From assembly GCA_014237465.1 (NCBI GenBank), contig JABZFM010000021.1, forward strand, positions 36,586-100,585: a stretch of DNA of 64,000 nt, in the 5' to 3' direction. This document shows positions 26,594 through 35,671 of this stretch, piece after piece. The stretch is from Desulfobacteraceae bacterium. Lineage in GTDB: Bacteria > Desulfobacterota > Desulfobacteria > Desulfobacterales > Desulfosalsimonadaceae. How positions within the stretch are numbered: position 1 is the first letter of the stretch; every line of letters starts with the position of its first letter. The translations under genes and the position numbers were made by a program. Under the pieces are notes generated by a model. The model did not search any database. It saw only the letters and a program-made list of their open reading frames with translations, and had not been told where the DNA came from.

Positions 26594-27469
26594 ATGACAC
26601 CAAACGTTGCCGATATACTGATTGAGGCATTACCGTATATACGATTTTTCTCCGGAATGACCATTGTGGTTAAGTACGGTGGTCATGCAATGGTTGACGA
26701 ACAGTTAAAAACGGACTTTGCCCGGGACATTACGCTGATGAAATATATCGGGATGAATCCGGTTGTGGTTCACGGGGGCGGACCCCAGATCAACCAGGTG
26801 CTTGACCAGATGGGAATTACCACGAAATTCATCAACGGCATGCGGTTTACCGACGAGCAGACCATGGATGTCGTGGAAATGGTCCTCGGCGGCAAGGTTA
26901 ATAAAGGAATAGTCGCCCAGATAAATCGTCAGGGGGGGAAATCAGTCGGTCTCAGCGGTACAGACGGTGAATTGATATTAGCTGAAAAACTTCAGCTCAT
27001 GCATCAGCCGGATGAAACAAAACCGCCTGAAATTATCGACCCCGGCCATGTGGGTAAAGTGACCAAAATCAATCCGTCGATTATCAAAACGTTGAGTGAG
27101 CAGGGATTTATCCCCGTGATTGCACCGGTCGGCATCGGGGTTGATGGTGAAACTTATAATATCAATGCGGATCTTGTGGCTTCCGAGGTTGCCTGCGCGC
27201 TTTCGTCCGGCCGATTGATTTATTTAACAGATGTTGACGGCGTGATGGATGCATCCGGAAAGTTGATTTCATCAATTGATGCAAGAACCATTAAAAACAT
27301 GGTGGATGAAAAAATTATTTCCGGCGGTATGATTCCAAAAATTGAATATGCGTTGAATGCGTTGAAAAATAGCGTGGAAAAAGTCCAGATTGTCAATGGC
27401 ACCAAACGCCATGCGCTGCTGCTTGAGCTTTTTACGGATAAGGGCATCGGTACGGAAGTAACAGAATGA
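26594..27469 (+). CDS. argB: Acetylglutamate kinase
   Basis: 291 residues, amino-acid-kinase fold. Seen: TIVVKYGGHAMVD (phosphate-binding Lys), NPVVVHGGGPQINQVLDQMG (substrate loop), INADLVASEVACALSSGRLI and YLTDVDGVMD. It phosphorylates N-acetylglutamate in arginine synthesis. The N-terminal helix before the first strand is present, as in hexameric arginine-inhibited enzymes, so feedback control by arginine is plausible. Its TGA overlaps the ATG of the argD remnant (ATGA). Ribosome site AGGAAAG before ATG 26594. Confidence 0.96.
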   Translation: MTPNVADILIEALPYIRFFSGMTIVVKYGGHAMVDEQLKTDFARDITLMKYIGMNPVVVHGGGPQINQVLDQMGITTKFINGMRFTDEQTMDVVEMVLGGKVNKGIVAQINRQGGKSVGLSGTDGELILAEKLQLMHQPDETKPPEIIDPGHVGKVTKINPSIIKTLSEQGFIPVIAPVGIGVDGETYNINADLVASEVACALSSGRLIYLTDVDGVMDASGKLISSIDARTIKNMVDEKIISGGMIPKIEYALNALKNSVEKVQIVNGTKRHALLLELFTDKGIGTEVTE

Positions 27470-27771
27470 AGAATTTTGAAAGGGAAAATATCGTTGAACA
27501 CTGCCGGCATGTGGGCGCTTATTTTAAAGAGCGTTTAATGTCTTTAAAGGATCAGCATGAGGTTATTGAAGATGTCCGTGGCATCGGGCTGCTGCTTGGG
27601 TTGAAGCTGAACACCGCCGGCGCGCCGATTGTAACTGAATGCATGAAAAAAGGATTTTTGATCAATTGCATACAGGAAAGCATATTGCGGTTTATCCCGC
27701 CGCTGATCATAACAAAAGAAGAGATCGATTCATTGATTTCATGTCTGGATGAAATTTTGATGGCGTCGTAA
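27466..27771 (+). pseudogene. argD: Truncated acetylornithine aminotransferase (C-terminal about 95 residues only)
   Basis: 101 residues. The sequence matches only the C-terminal small domain of class III aminotransferases: ENIVEHCRHVGAYFKERL, VIEDVRGIGLLLGLKL, and LRFIPPLIITKEEIDSLI. The large domain, the PLP-binding lysine and the cofactor loops are absent, about three quarters of a normal ArgD. The start is intact and overlaps argB (ATGA), so the remnant looks like an in-frame internal deletion that kept the first codons and fused them to the tail. The last codons (MAS and the stop) are part of the 150-bp element at 27759-27908. It cannot catalyse transamination; a dimer-domain role is possible but unsupported. 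Confidence 0.85.
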
Positions 27772-27908
27772 AAAATCCCATCTACTGCGTTGTAGCGGTT
27801 TTTCAGGCACTCAAGATACTACCTGTATAATTTCGAGCCTGAAAAACCACTACGCCTTGTATATGGAACTTTTAACTTAGCCATCCTGCTACTTTTTACG
27901 GGACCATC
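27759..27908 (+). repeat. 150-bp terminal-inverted-repeat element, copy A
   Basis: Left end GATGGCGTCGTAAAAA and right end TTTTTACGGGACCATC are imperfect inverted repeats (13 of 16 match). Internally, GTAGCGGTTTTTCAGGC pairs with GCCTGAAAAACCACTACGC, so the whole element can fold as a long hairpin. It encodes no protein. It overlaps the argD remnant's stop codon. Copies B and C are at 33009 and 55441. Confidence 0.88.
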
Positions 27909-27949
27909 AAATTTGAAGTAGTTAAAGGTTTTAAGAAAGGACACATAAA

Positions 27950-28864
27950 TTGGAAAAAGATATTCTGACACTATCAGATCTGGAACCGTCAGATTTTACA
28001 CTGTTGCTTGACCGGGCGGCAGAGTTGAAAGCGCGGCATAAAAGCGGGATAATGGATCGTTCTCTGGTCGGGAAATCTGTGGGTCTGATCTTTGACAAAC
28101 CATCCACCCGTACGCGGATTTCTTTTGAAGCCGCTGCCATTCAGCTCGGGGCGACCCCCATATTCATCAGCTCCGGGGACACCCAGATGGCCCGTAATGA
28201 ACCGATTGAAGACACGGCCCGCGTTTTGTCCCGATACCTTGACGGGATTGCTTTTAGAACTTTTTCACAGGAGCTGATCGAACAATTTGCCGCGTCATCC
28301 GATATCCCGGTGATTAATGCGCTGACTGATAAATATCATCCCTGCCAGGTCTTAAGCGATTTGTTGACGGTCATTGAACACAAAGGGCCCTGTCAGGGGT
28401 TGAATGTTGCCTGGATCGGCGATGGAAATAACATGGCCCACTCCTGGATCAATGCGGCCGCCGCTTTGGGTTTTACCCTGTCATTGGCCAGTCCAAAAGG
28501 GTATGCACCGGATAAGGATGTTCTGGCAAAGGCCCTTGAAAAAAACAGTGCAATTACAGTGACTAACGATCCCCTTAAAGCCGCCCGGGACGCGGATGTT
28601 ATCAATACGGATGTCTGGGCAAGCATGGGGCAGGAAGACGAACAGGCCCAGCGCCAGAAGGTGTTTGAACCATACCAGGTTAATTCTCTGCTTCTGGATG
28701 TTGCTGATAAAGATGCCATTATCATGCATTGTCTGCCGGCCCATCGTGGTGAAGAGATAACCGCAGATGTGCTGGACGGAACCCAGTCTGTGGTTTGGGA
28801 TCAGGCTGAAAATAAAATGCATATGCATAAGGCAATTTTGGATATTTTATTATCTGGCCGATAA
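27950..28864 (+). CDS. argF: Ornithine carbamoyltransferase
   Basis: 304 residues from TTG 27950, with AAAGGA upstream. Carbamoyl-phosphate loop FDKPSTRTRISFE (STRTR), then DTARVLSRYLDGIAFR, HPCQVLSDLLT, and the ornithine-side IMHCLPAHRGEEIT (HCLP). It makes citrulline from ornithine and carbamoyl phosphate. It follows the truncated argD and copy A of the repeat, so any argBDF transcript must read through the hairpin element. Normal length. Confidence 0.96.
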   Translation: MEKDILTLSDLEPSDFTLLLDRAAELKARHKSGIMDRSLVGKSVGLIFDKPSTRTRISFEAAAIQLGATPIFISSGDTQMARNEPIEDTARVLSRYLDGIAFRTFSQELIEQFAASSDIPVINALTDKYHPCQVLSDLLTVIEHKGPCQGLNVAWIGDGNNMAHSWINAAAALGFTLSLASPKGYAPDKDVLAKALEKNSAITVTNDPLKAARDADVINTDVWASMGQEDEQAQRQKVFEPYQVNSLLLDVADKDAIIMHCLPAHRGEEITADVLDGTQSVVWDQAENKMHMHKAILDILLSGR

Positions 28865-28966
28865 CTTTTAAAAAAATTACTTAATATATTATAATTTCGA
28901 TTGGTTTACTTCAGCCTATTACTATCAGTATAAATATTTGATTGTTTGATTTATAAATGAGAATTT

Positions 28967-29076
28967 TTGTTCAAGATCAAGAAAATCGAGAAATTGCGCA
29001 GAGGCGTAGCTGGCTACGTCGCACAAGCAATTTAGAAGATTGACGCAGATATTGGGCAAAAAGGCCATTTATGGAT
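28967..29076. repeat. Hairpin-forming intergenic repeat
   Basis: The core GGCGTAGCTGGCTACGTC is a near-perfect palindrome, flanked by GAAATTGCGC and GCACAAGCAATTT. The outer parts TTTTTGTTCAAGATC and (reverse strand) TTTTTGCCCAATATC form a weaker terminal inverted repeat, 11 of 15 by eye. It sits between argF and argG. Confidence 0.6.
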
Positions 29077-29099
29077 GGAACTAATAAAGGAGATTTACC

Positions 29100-30308
29100 G
29101 TGACAAAACAGGTCAACAAGGTGGTTCTGGCATACTCGGGCGGCCTTGATACATCCGTAATTTTAAAATGGCTTATTGAAACATATAACTGTGAGGTCGT
29201 GGCGTTTGCAGCGGATATCGGTCAGGCGGAAGAACTGGACCATATTGATGAGAAAGCCAGATCGACAGGGGCGGTGAACGTTTATGTGGATGATTTGCGG
29301 GAAGATTTTGTAAAAGACTATGTGTTCCCGGCATTTCGCGCCAATGCCGTTTATGAAGGGCAGTACCTGCTGGGAACATCGCTTGCCAGGCCCTTGATTG
29401 CCAAACGCCAGATGGAAATCGCCGAACTGGAGAAAGCGGATGCGGTCAGTCATGGCGCCACCGGCAAGGGAAACGACCAGGTTCGGTTTGAGCTTAGTTA
29501 TTTTGCGATTAATCCGCATATTAAAATCATTGCCCCCTGGCGGGAATGGGATTTAAACTCCAGAACCGTATTAATGGAATTTGCCCAAAAACACGGCATC
29601 CCGGTGACTGCCACCAGGAAATCACCATACAGTACGGATCGGAACCTGCTTCACATCAGCTATGAGGGCGGCGTCCTTGAAGATCCCTGGAATGAACCTC
29701 CTGAAGATATGTATACATTGACTACTTCACCCAAAGAGGCCCCGAATGAAGCGGATATCATCGAAATCACATTCAAGCAGGGTGATCCGGTGGCAATCAA
29801 TGACCATTACTTGTCGCCGGCGAATTTACTGGGCGAACTGAATAAAGTCGGCGGCCGGCATGGCATCGGGCGTGATGACATTGTTGAAAACCGGTTCGTT
29901 GGAATGAAATCCCGCGGGGTTTATGAAACACCCGGCGGCACCATTTTGCGGTCCGCCCATATCGGGCTTGAATCGCTGACCCTGGACCGTGAAGTCATGC
30001 ATTTAAGGGATTCTCTGATTCCCCGGTATTCGGAAATGATTTATTATGGTTTCTGGTTTGCCCCGGAACGGGAACTTCTGCAGAAGATGATTGATGATAC
30101 CCAGAAAAACGTCAACGGGGTTGTCCGTCTGGAACTGTATAAGGGGAATTGCCGGGTCATCGGCCTAAAATCGGATGACTCTTTGTATAACGTTGATTTT
30201 GCAACTTTTGAGGATGATTCAGTTTATAAGCAGTTTGATGCGGAAGGCTTTATCCGGTTAAATGCCCTTCGGTTGAGAATTCGGAAAATAATGAAAGATC
30301 GGGCATAA
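29100..30308 (+). CDS. argG: Argininosuccinate synthase
   Basis: 402 residues from GTG 29100, with AAAGGAG upstream. PP-loop ATP site [18 protein letters not shown] (8-25), then [10 protein letters not shown], the citrulline/aspartate loop [15 protein letters not shown], and [14 protein letters not shown]. Condenses citrulline with aspartate using ATP. Normal length. The stop is followed closely by a long GGTGGAA repeat. Confidence 0.97.
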   Translation: MTKQVNKVVLAYSGGLDTSVILKWLIETYNCEVVAFAADIGQAEELDHIDEKARSTGAVNVYVDDLREDFVKDYVFPAFRANAVYEGQYLLGTSLARPLIAKRQMEIAELEKADAVSHGATGKGNDQVRFELSYFAINPHIKIIAPWREWDLNSRTVLMEFAQKHGIPVTATRKSPYSTDRNLLHISYEGGVLEDPWNEPPEDMYTLTTSPKEAPNEADIIEITFKQGDPVAINDHYLSPANLLGELNKVGGRHGIGRDDIVENRFVGMKSRGVYETPGGTILRSAHIGLESLTLDREVMHLRDSLIPRYSEMIYYGFWFAPERELLQKMIDDTQKNVNGVVRLELYKGNCRVIGLKSDDSLYNVDFATFEDDSVYKQFDAEGFIRLNALRLRIRKIMKDRA

Positions 30309-30314
30309 AAAAAT

Positions 30315-30382
30315 AGGTAGAAGGTAGAAGGTGGAAGGTGGAAGGTGGAAGGTGGAAGGTGGAAGGTGGAAGGTGGAAGGTA
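30315..30382 (+). repeat. GGTGGAA heptamer array
   Basis: About nine near-perfect tandem copies of GGTGGAA/GGTAGAA between argG and argH, the most regular tract of this family in the window. Copy number is likely to vary by slippage. It is not a CRISPR: units are contiguous and there are no spacers. Confidence 0.9.
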
Positions 30383-30433
30383 AAAACTCAACGTTGAACA
30401 TCCGACATCTAACGTCGAACTTTTTTTTAATGC

Positions 30434-30472
30434 GTAGGTCGGATTAGCTCGTAGAGCGTAATCCGGCATTTG
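30434..30472. repeat. GTAGG(T/C)CGGATTAG-type palindromic repeat
   Basis: GTAGGTCGGATTAGCTCGTA continues to GCGTAATCCGGC, so the GGATTA and TAATCC arms are inverted. A related copy lies in the opposite orientation at 38044-38085 with a GCCACGCC/GGCGTGGC core. Confidence 0.7.
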
Positions 30473-30553
30473 TGAAAGGCGGAAGGTTTTTCTTCGTTCC
30501 CACGCGCCTGCGCCGGGAATGCATAAAGTTTTAAATATTTTTAGGATCCTAAA

Positions 30554-31957
30554 ATGGCAGAAAAACCGTGGGACGGAAGATTTGCGGAAAAAACAGACGC
30601 TGCGGTGGAAGCGTTTACATCATCCATCGACATTGATAAGCGTCTTTATCAATACGATATTAACGGAAGCATTGCCCATTGTAAAATGCTGGCCCGGGCT
30701 TCAATTATTACCGATGAAGAATCTGAATCACTAATTGACGGCCTTGAAAAAATCAGGGAAGAGATTCATGCCGGAAGTTTTGAATTTTCTGACCGTCTGG
30801 AAGATATCCACATGCATATTGAAAACCGGCTGGCTGTACATGTGGGCAGTGTGTCCCGAAAACTGCACACCGCCAGGAGCAGAAACGATCAGGTGGCACT
30901 GGATATCCGCCTGTATCTGCGGGATATGAGCCGGAAAATTATATACGGACTTGCGCATTTAAGAAAAATTCTTGTGGAAATGGCCGGGCGCAATATTGAT
31001 GTGGTTCTGCCCGGTTATACCCATCTTCAGCGGGCCCAGCCGGTGCTTTTTTCGCATCATCTGATGGCCTATTATGAAATGTTTACAAGAGATACCCGTC
31101 GGTTTGAAGAAGGGTTGCAGCGAATTAATGTGATGCCGCTGGGTGCCGCAGCTCTTGCCGGAACAACATATCCCATTGATAGGGCCTATACGGCATCACT
31201 CCTTGACTTTCCAAAAATTTCTGAAAACAGCATGGACTCCGTATCGGACCGGGATTTCATCATAGAGTTTCTGGCTGCAGCCAGTCTGTGCATGGTCCAT
31301 TTCAGCCGGTTCTCGGAAGAACTGGTATTGTGGTCTTCATCGGAATTCAAGTTTATTGAACTTTCCGATGCATTTTCTACCGGCAGCAGCATTATGCCCC
31401 AGAAAAAGAACCCGGATGTCCCGGAACTGGTTCGTGGAAAAACCGGGAGGGTGTTTGGCAGTCTGATATCTCTTTTAACATTAATGAAATCGTTGCCGCT
31501 GGCCTACAACCGGGACATGCAGGAAGATAAATCACCGGTATTTGATGCGGTTGAGACTTTAACCGCCTGCATTGATATTTATATCCGGATGCTGCCGAAT
31601 ATTAAAGTGAATCAGTTTGAAATGGAGGCGGCGGTTTCAACAGGATTTTTAAATGCTACCGATATGGCAGATTATCTGGTTTGCCGGGGGATGCCGTTTC
31701 GCGAAGCTCACGCCTGTGTCGGCAAAGCGGTTAGTTACGGTCTGGATCATAAAAAGGAGCTTCATGAATTGTCCTTAGATGCGCTTCGGACTTTTTCAGA
31801 CTTGATTAACGAAGATATTTTTTCGGAACTGACAACCCGTCAAATGATTGATCGGCGACAGTCATATGGCGGAACATCAACGGATAATGTCAGTGCGGCA
31901 ATAGCCCGGGCGGATAAACAGGTTACCCGCGAGATTAAGTCAATGACAGATCAATAA
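30554..31957 (+). CDS. argH: Argininosuccinate lyase
   Basis: 467 residues. Signatures: WDGRFAEKTDAAVEAFTSSI at the N-terminus, HTARSRNDQVALDIRLYLRD (catalytic region), GYTHLQRAQPVLFSHHL, and the superfamily loop GSSIMPQKKNPDVPELVRGK. It splits argininosuccinate into arginine and fumarate, the final step of the pathway. The 245-base gap to argG is filled with repeats. It is followed 20 bases later by a lipoprotein gene, an arrangement seen in many proteobacteria. Confidence 0.97.
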   Translation: MAEKPWDGRFAEKTDAAVEAFTSSIDIDKRLYQYDINGSIAHCKMLARASIITDEESESLIDGLEKIREEIHAGSFEFSDRLEDIHMHIENRLAVHVGSVSRKLHTARSRNDQVALDIRLYLRDMSRKIIYGLAHLRKILVEMAGRNIDVVLPGYTHLQRAQPVLFSHHLMAYYEMFTRDTRRFEEGLQRINVMPLGAAALAGTTYPIDRAYTASLLDFPKISENSMDSVSDRDFIIEFLAAASLCMVHFSRFSEELVLWSSSEFKFIELSDAFSTGSSIMPQKKNPDVPELVRGKTGRVFGSLISLLTLMKSLPLAYNRDMQEDKSPVFDAVETLTACIDIYIRMLPNIKVNQFEMEAAVSTGFLNATDMADYLVCRGMPFREAHACVGKAVSYGLDHKKELHELSLDALRTFSDLINEDIFSELTTRQMIDRRQSYGGTSTDNVSAAIARADKQVTREIKSMTDQ

Positions 31958-31977
31958 ACCAAAGAAATTAACTAACT

Positions 31978-32454
31978 ATGTTAACTCCCATGACTCAAAC
32001 AGCGGATCGATTTTACCGGGCTGGCGGTGTTAAAACCTGTTACACTATTTTAGTGTTGACGGCATTGCTGATTCTGCTTTCAGCATGCGGGAAAAAAGCG
32101 CCCCCGATTTCGCAGACATATGTCGCGCCGCCGGTTGTTGAAAGACTTCAAGTTATGCTTGAAGACAATATGATGACGCTGCAGTGGCCGGTTCCTGAAT
32201 GGGAAGGAAAAGATGAAAATGCGCTGGCCGGATTTTATGTGTATCATTCAAAGATCGATCTTTCCGAAGCGGAGTGTAAGGATTGTCCAGTTCGGTTTAA
32301 AAGGTCAGCCAATATCAGGATTGAAATTAACAAATCCGATGGATCATATGCAAAGCGCCTGGAGAAAGGTTTTCGATATTCTTTTAAGGTCTCATGTTTT
32401 ACGGATAGCGGATACGAGGGAGAGACATCAGAGGCTGTGACAGTTGATTACTGA
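31978..32454 (+). CDS. Lipoprotein with fibronectin-III-like fold, downstream of argH
   Basis: 158 residues. The hydrophobic signal ILVLTALLILLSAC has a lipobox with Cys37, then GKKAPP, the pattern of the small argH-linked lipoproteins (LptM/YifL type). Unlike those short proteins, this one continues for about 115 residues into a beta-sandwich region (VVERLQVMLEDNMMTLQWPV, then FYVYHSK and YSFKVSCFTDSGYEG) resembling FN3. Outer-membrane attachment is likely. A role in assembling the LPS translocon is only a positional suggestion. Confidence 0.7.
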   Translation: MLTPMTQTADRFYRAGGVKTCYTILVLTALLILLSACGKKAPPISQTYVAPPVVERLQVMLEDNMMTLQWPVPEWEGKDENALAGFYVYHSKIDLSEAECKDCPVRFKRSANIRIEINKSDGSYAKRLEKGFRYSFKVSCFTDSGYEGETSEAVTVDY

Positions 32455-32478
32455 TAATCATCAGATTATATTATTATT

Positions 32479-33003
32479 ATGAACATGAAAATAGAACATA
32501 CAAATATTGTCTATATTTCAACCGGTTCAAATATGGGAGATAAGCTGGAAAACTGCCGGCAAGCAATAGCGGCTTTAAATAAAACCGATACCGTGCAGAT
32601 TGAATCCATATCCCGCTTTTATTTAACAGAACCCATGGAATATTCCGATCAGCCCTGGTTTGTGAATGCTGCCGCTAAAATCAGAACCAGCCTGGACCCT
32701 GTTAATCTTCTGGCGGTGCTGAAATCGTTTGAAGTCGAATACGGCAGGGTGGACAGCGGTGTTCGGTTCGGGCCGCGGCCCCTTGATTTTGATATTATTT
32801 TTTACAATGACATGATCATTGAAACACCGCAGCTCATTGTTCCGCATCCGCGCATGCATAATCGGGAGTTCGTGCTTCGGCCCATTAGTGATCTGGCACC
32901 GGAATTGATTCACCCGGTTTTTAACAAAAGTATCCACTGGCTGCTTGATGAATTGAGTTCGCAAAACCAGCAGTGTATACCTATGGAGGAGATGGCAAAT
33001 TAA
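32479..33003 (+). CDS. folK: 2-amino-4-hydroxy-6-hydroxymethyldihydropteridine pyrophosphokinase
   Basis: 174 residues. STGSNMGDKLENCRQAI (start of the family), RFYLTEPMEYSDQPWFVNAA, RFGPRPLDFDIIFYND with the metal-binding aspartates, and VPHPRMHNREFVLRPISDLA are all HPPK signatures. It transfers pyrophosphate from ATP to the pterin in folate synthesis. It stands apart from other fol genes. Copy B of the 150-bp element begins six bases after its stop codon. Confidence 0.95.
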   Translation: MNMKIEHTNIVYISTGSNMGDKLENCRQAIAALNKTDTVQIESISRFYLTEPMEYSDQPWFVNAAAKIRTSLDPVNLLAVLKSFEVEYGRVDSGVRFGPRPLDFDIIFYNDMIIETPQLIVPHPRMHNREFVLRPISDLAPELIHPVFNKSIHWLLDELSSQNQQCIPMEEMAN

Positions 33004-33008
33004 TTTAT

Positions 33009-33141
33009 GATGGCGTCGTTAAAACTCCCATCTACTGCGTTGGTGTAGTTTTTCAGGCTTTCAATATACGACTTGTATTATTTCAATCCTGAAAAACCAC
33101 ACCGCCTTGTATATGGAATTTTTAACTTAACCATCCGGTTA
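33009..33141 (+). repeat. 150-bp terminal-inverted-repeat element, copy B (right end lost)
   Basis: Begins GATGGCGTCGTTAAAACTCC and follows copy A closely, including the internal GTTTTTCAGGC/CCTGAAAAAC arms and CGCCTTGTATATGGA. It stops matching after CCATCCGGTTA, so the last 20 or so bases, including the right terminal repeat, are missing. Confidence 0.8.
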
Positions 33142-33166
33142 TTGATATCAGATGATATTTGATTTT

Positions 33167-33223
33167 CGTAGGCTGGGTTGAGGAACGAAACCCGGCAAAA
33201 CGAATGGGCTCAACCCAACCTGC
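33167..33223. repeat. GGGTTGAG-type palindromic repeat
   Basis: GGCTGGGTTGAGGAACGAAA followed by CCCGGC, then GGGCTCAACCCAACCTGC. The outer arms are inverted, and GGGTT/AACCC-type arms repeat inside. It sits between folK and the transaldolase gene. Confidence 0.6.
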
Positions 33224-33291
33224 ATGAAAGTGAACTTTCCATTTTAACATTAATATTATTGAAACTCGGTCAAACCAGAAGGAGTTAGTAC

Positions 33292-33936
33292 ATGAAATTT
33301 TTTATCGATACGGCGAATATTGAAGAAATCAAAGAAGCTAATAATATGGGAATGGTCGACGGGGTAACAACAAATCCCTCGCTGATTGCAAAGGAAGGAA
33401 GGGATTTTAAGGAAATTATTACGGAAATCTGTGAGATTGTGGATGGTCCCATCAGTGCGGAAGTCATCAGCCTTGAAGAAAAGGGCATGGTTTCTGAAGC
33501 CAGAGAACTTGCAAAAATTCACGAAAATATCGTGGTAAAAATACCCATGACCATTGACGGACTGAAAGCCGTTCGGACATTGTCGTCGGAAGGAATAAAA
33601 ACAAATGTAACGCTTGTATTTTCACCGTTGCAGGCCCTTATGGCGGCAAAGGCCGGTGCTACTTATGCGAGCCCGTTTATCGGCCGTTTAGATGATCTGT
33701 CTCAGGATGGCCTGGTGCTGGTTGACCAGATTGTTACTATATATGATAATTATGATTATGATACCGAAGTGATTGTCGCCAGCGTCAGAAACCCGCTGCA
33801 TGTTCTGGATTCCGCTCTAATGGGTGCGGATATCGCGACAATCCCTTTTAATGTTCTTGCAAAACTGGCTGCCCACCCCATGACTGACAAGGGGATTAAA
33901 GCGTTTATGGCAGACTGGGAAAAAAGAAATAAATAG
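33292..33936 (+). CDS. Transaldolase (Fsa/TalC subfamily)
   Basis: 214 residues, the short single-barrel subfamily. Seen: [48 protein letters not shown] with Schiff-base Lys83, [19 protein letters not shown], and [14 protein letters not shown]. It works in non-oxidative pentose phosphate metabolism as transaldolase or fructose-6-phosphate aldolase; sequence inspection does not separate the two. Ribosome site AGAAGGAG precedes ATG 33292. Next gene pgsA begins six bases after its stop. Confidence 0.93.
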   Translation: MKFFIDTANIEEIKEANNMGMVDGVTTNPSLIAKEGRDFKEIITEICEIVDGPISAEVISLEEKGMVSEARELAKIHENIVVKIPMTIDGLKAVRTLSSEGIKTNVTLVFSPLQALMAAKAGATYASPFIGRLDDLSQDGLVLVDQIVTIYDNYDYDTEVIVASVRNPLHVLDSALMGADIATIPFNVLAKLAAHPMTDKGIKAFMADWEKRNK

Positions 33937-33941
33937 GCTGG

Positions 33942-34517
33942 ATGATTTTAATGGATATTAAAAATAAACTGCTTCAAGGAATTGGGCACCCGAACAGCCT
34001 GACCATGTTTCGTATCGCTGCCGTGCCGCTGCTGATTGTTTTAATGCTCTCTCCATCAAGATGGTGTGGTTTCTTTGCGGCAATTGTTTTTTCCGTGGCC
34101 GCTGTTACGGACTATTTTGACGGGTATGTGGCAAGGCGATTCGGACTTGTGTCCAGTCTGGGTAAAATAATGGATCCCCTGGCAGATAAGCTGCTGGTCT
34201 CATCCGCATTTATTATGATGATTCCTCACAGTCGCGTGCCGGCATGGCTTATCTGTGTGATTATTGGCCGTGAACTGGCGGTTACCGGACTGAGGAATGT
34301 AATCAGCGAACAGGGAGAAGATGTTTCCGCGTCTAATCTGGGCAAGTGGAAAACCGGTTTTCAAATGGCAGCAATTATACCACTTTTGCTTCATTATGAA
34401 TATTTTGGTATTGATTTTCACGCGATTGGTTATGTGATGTTGTGGGCCGCACTGGTTGTTACTGTCTGGTCCGGTGTTGATTATTTTGTCCGTTTCCGAA
34501 AGCTTTTGACGTATTGA
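33942..34517 (+). CDS. pgsA: CDP-diacylglycerol-glycerol-3-phosphate 3-phosphatidyltransferase
   Basis: 191 residues with about five membrane segments. The CDP-alcohol phosphatidyltransferase motif is complete: TDYFDGYVARRFG followed by GKIMDPLADKLLV, giving the D-x2-D-G-x2-A-R-x8-G-x3-D-x3-D spacing. GRELAVTGLRNV is also typical of PgsA. It makes phosphatidylglycerophosphate in the inner membrane. ATG 33951 (MDIKNK) is an alternative start nine bases downstream. Confidence 0.93.
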   Translation: MILMDIKNKLLQGIGHPNSLTMFRIAAVPLLIVLMLSPSRWCGFFAAIVFSVAAVTDYFDGYVARRFGLVSSLGKIMDPLADKLLVSSAFIMMIPHSRVPAWLICVIIGRELAVTGLRNVISEQGEDVSASNLGKWKTGFQMAAIIPLLLHYEYFGIDFHAIGYVMLWAALVVTVWSGVDYFVRFRKLLTY

Positions 34518-34619
34518 TAATTATTGGAAATCAAGGTTTCTCCTTCGGCCTTAAACCTTAAACCTGAACACCCGAGTTTTTAAACGGGTTAACATTTGAA
34601 ATATCAAAGGCGGTGCATG

Positions 34620-35609
34620 ATGAGCAAAGATATTTATCAACAGATGACTGATAAGATAATGCTGACCGGGTCAAAAATTATCCCCGCGCTTTTTCGGATG
34701 ATTGCTGATGAATCGGAAGCTGCACTGATGATGGCTATGCCCGGAACACCGGAGCAGCTTGCCGGGAAAACCGGCAGACCCATCGATGAAGTGGAAAAGA
34801 CCTGCCAGGTGCTTTATTATAAAGGTTTGGCGTTTAAGTCTTTTAAGACCGGCACGGTAGGGTTTAAAATGTGCCGGGATATGATCCAGTTCCATGATGC
34901 CACGATTCTCTGGCCGGATGCGTCAATAGCCTACCATGATCTTTGGCAGCGGTTTATGGAAGAAGAATGGCCGGATTTTGCCCGGTTGGCGGAACAGTTT
35001 TTTCCCAAGCCGTTTACCCGTATTATTCCGGTAGAACAATCCATTGATGCCGGTTCTCAGCAGATCCTGGATATTGACAGCGCCAACCGGATTATTCTCA
35101 ATGCGGATACAATTGCCGTAACAAAATGTACCTGCCGGGTGACCGCGCGTAAATGCGATATGCCCCTTGAAGTCTGCCTGCAGGTTGGCAATGCCGCAAA
35201 ATATACCATTGACCGGGGAACCGGCAGAGAGATTACAAAAGAAGAAGCGTTGAGCATTCTCACCGAGTGCGAGGAAAAGGGGCTGGTGCATGTTACGATG
35301 AACAAGGCGCATGCCGGGCATTTTATCTGCAATTGCTGCAGCTGCTGCTGCCAGGCCATGCCTTTGGTTATTTCAGACGGGTTGAATCTACTGGATCCCA
35401 GCAGATATCTGGCGGAAATTGATCCGGCGCTTTGCAGCGGATGTGAAATCTGCATTGATCGATGTTTTTTCAGTGCCATTGAAGCAAAAGATGAAAAAAT
35501 GGTTGTAATTATAGAAAAATGTATGGGGTGCGGGCTCTGTCAGGTCACCTGTCCGGAAGATGCGATTTTATTAAAAGCGGTCAGGTCGGAGGATTTTATA
35601 CCTGTTTGA
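34620..35609 (+). CDS. 4Fe-4S dicluster protein with helical N-terminal domain
   Basis: About 329 residues from ATG 34620. GGCGG ends seven bases before it, while in-frame TTG 34596 and ATG 34617 fit less well. The N-terminal half is helical and winged-helix-like (GTPEQLAGKTGRPIDEVEKT). Then come CTCRVT, a dense cysteine block CNCCSCCCQ, and two ferredoxin motifs, CSGCEICIDRC and CMGCGLCQVTCPEDAI, for two [4Fe-4S] clusters. It is a paralogue of the protein at 47781-48851. A cytoplasmic electron carrier or redox-responsive protein is inferred; partners are unknown. No obvious operon with pgsA. Confidence 0.8.
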   Translation: MSKDIYQQMTDKIMLTGSKIIPALFRMIADESEAALMMAMPGTPEQLAGKTGRPIDEVEKTCQVLYYKGLAFKSFKTGTVGFKMCRDMIQFHDATILWPDASIAYHDLWQRFMEEEWPDFARLAEQFFPKPFTRIIPVEQSIDAGSQQILDIDSANRIILNADTIAVTKCTCRVTARKCDMPLEVCLQVGNAAKYTIDRGTGREITKEEALSILTECEEKGLVHVTMNKAHAGHFICNCCSCCCQAMPLVISDGLNLLDPSRYLAEIDPALCSGCEICIDRCFFSAIEAKDEKMVVIIEKCMGCGLCQVTCPEDAILLKAVRSEDFIPV

Positions 35610-35628
35610 TACAAAGTTCATTTTTTTG

Positions 35629-35657
35629 TTGACAAAAATGTCGTGGACATTTAGTTT
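35629..35657 (+). promoter_or_regulatory. Candidate promoter of the tRNA-Gly/tRNA-Cys pair
   Basis: TTGACA at 35629-35634, a 17-base spacer, then TAGTTT at 35652-35657. Transcription would begin a few bases before the tRNA-Gly 5' end. Confidence 0.5.
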
Positions 35658-35671
35658 AACTTTCTTATTGA

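Noticed and set aside
30315..30382. CRISPR array
   Set aside because: The units are contiguous 7-mers with no spacers.
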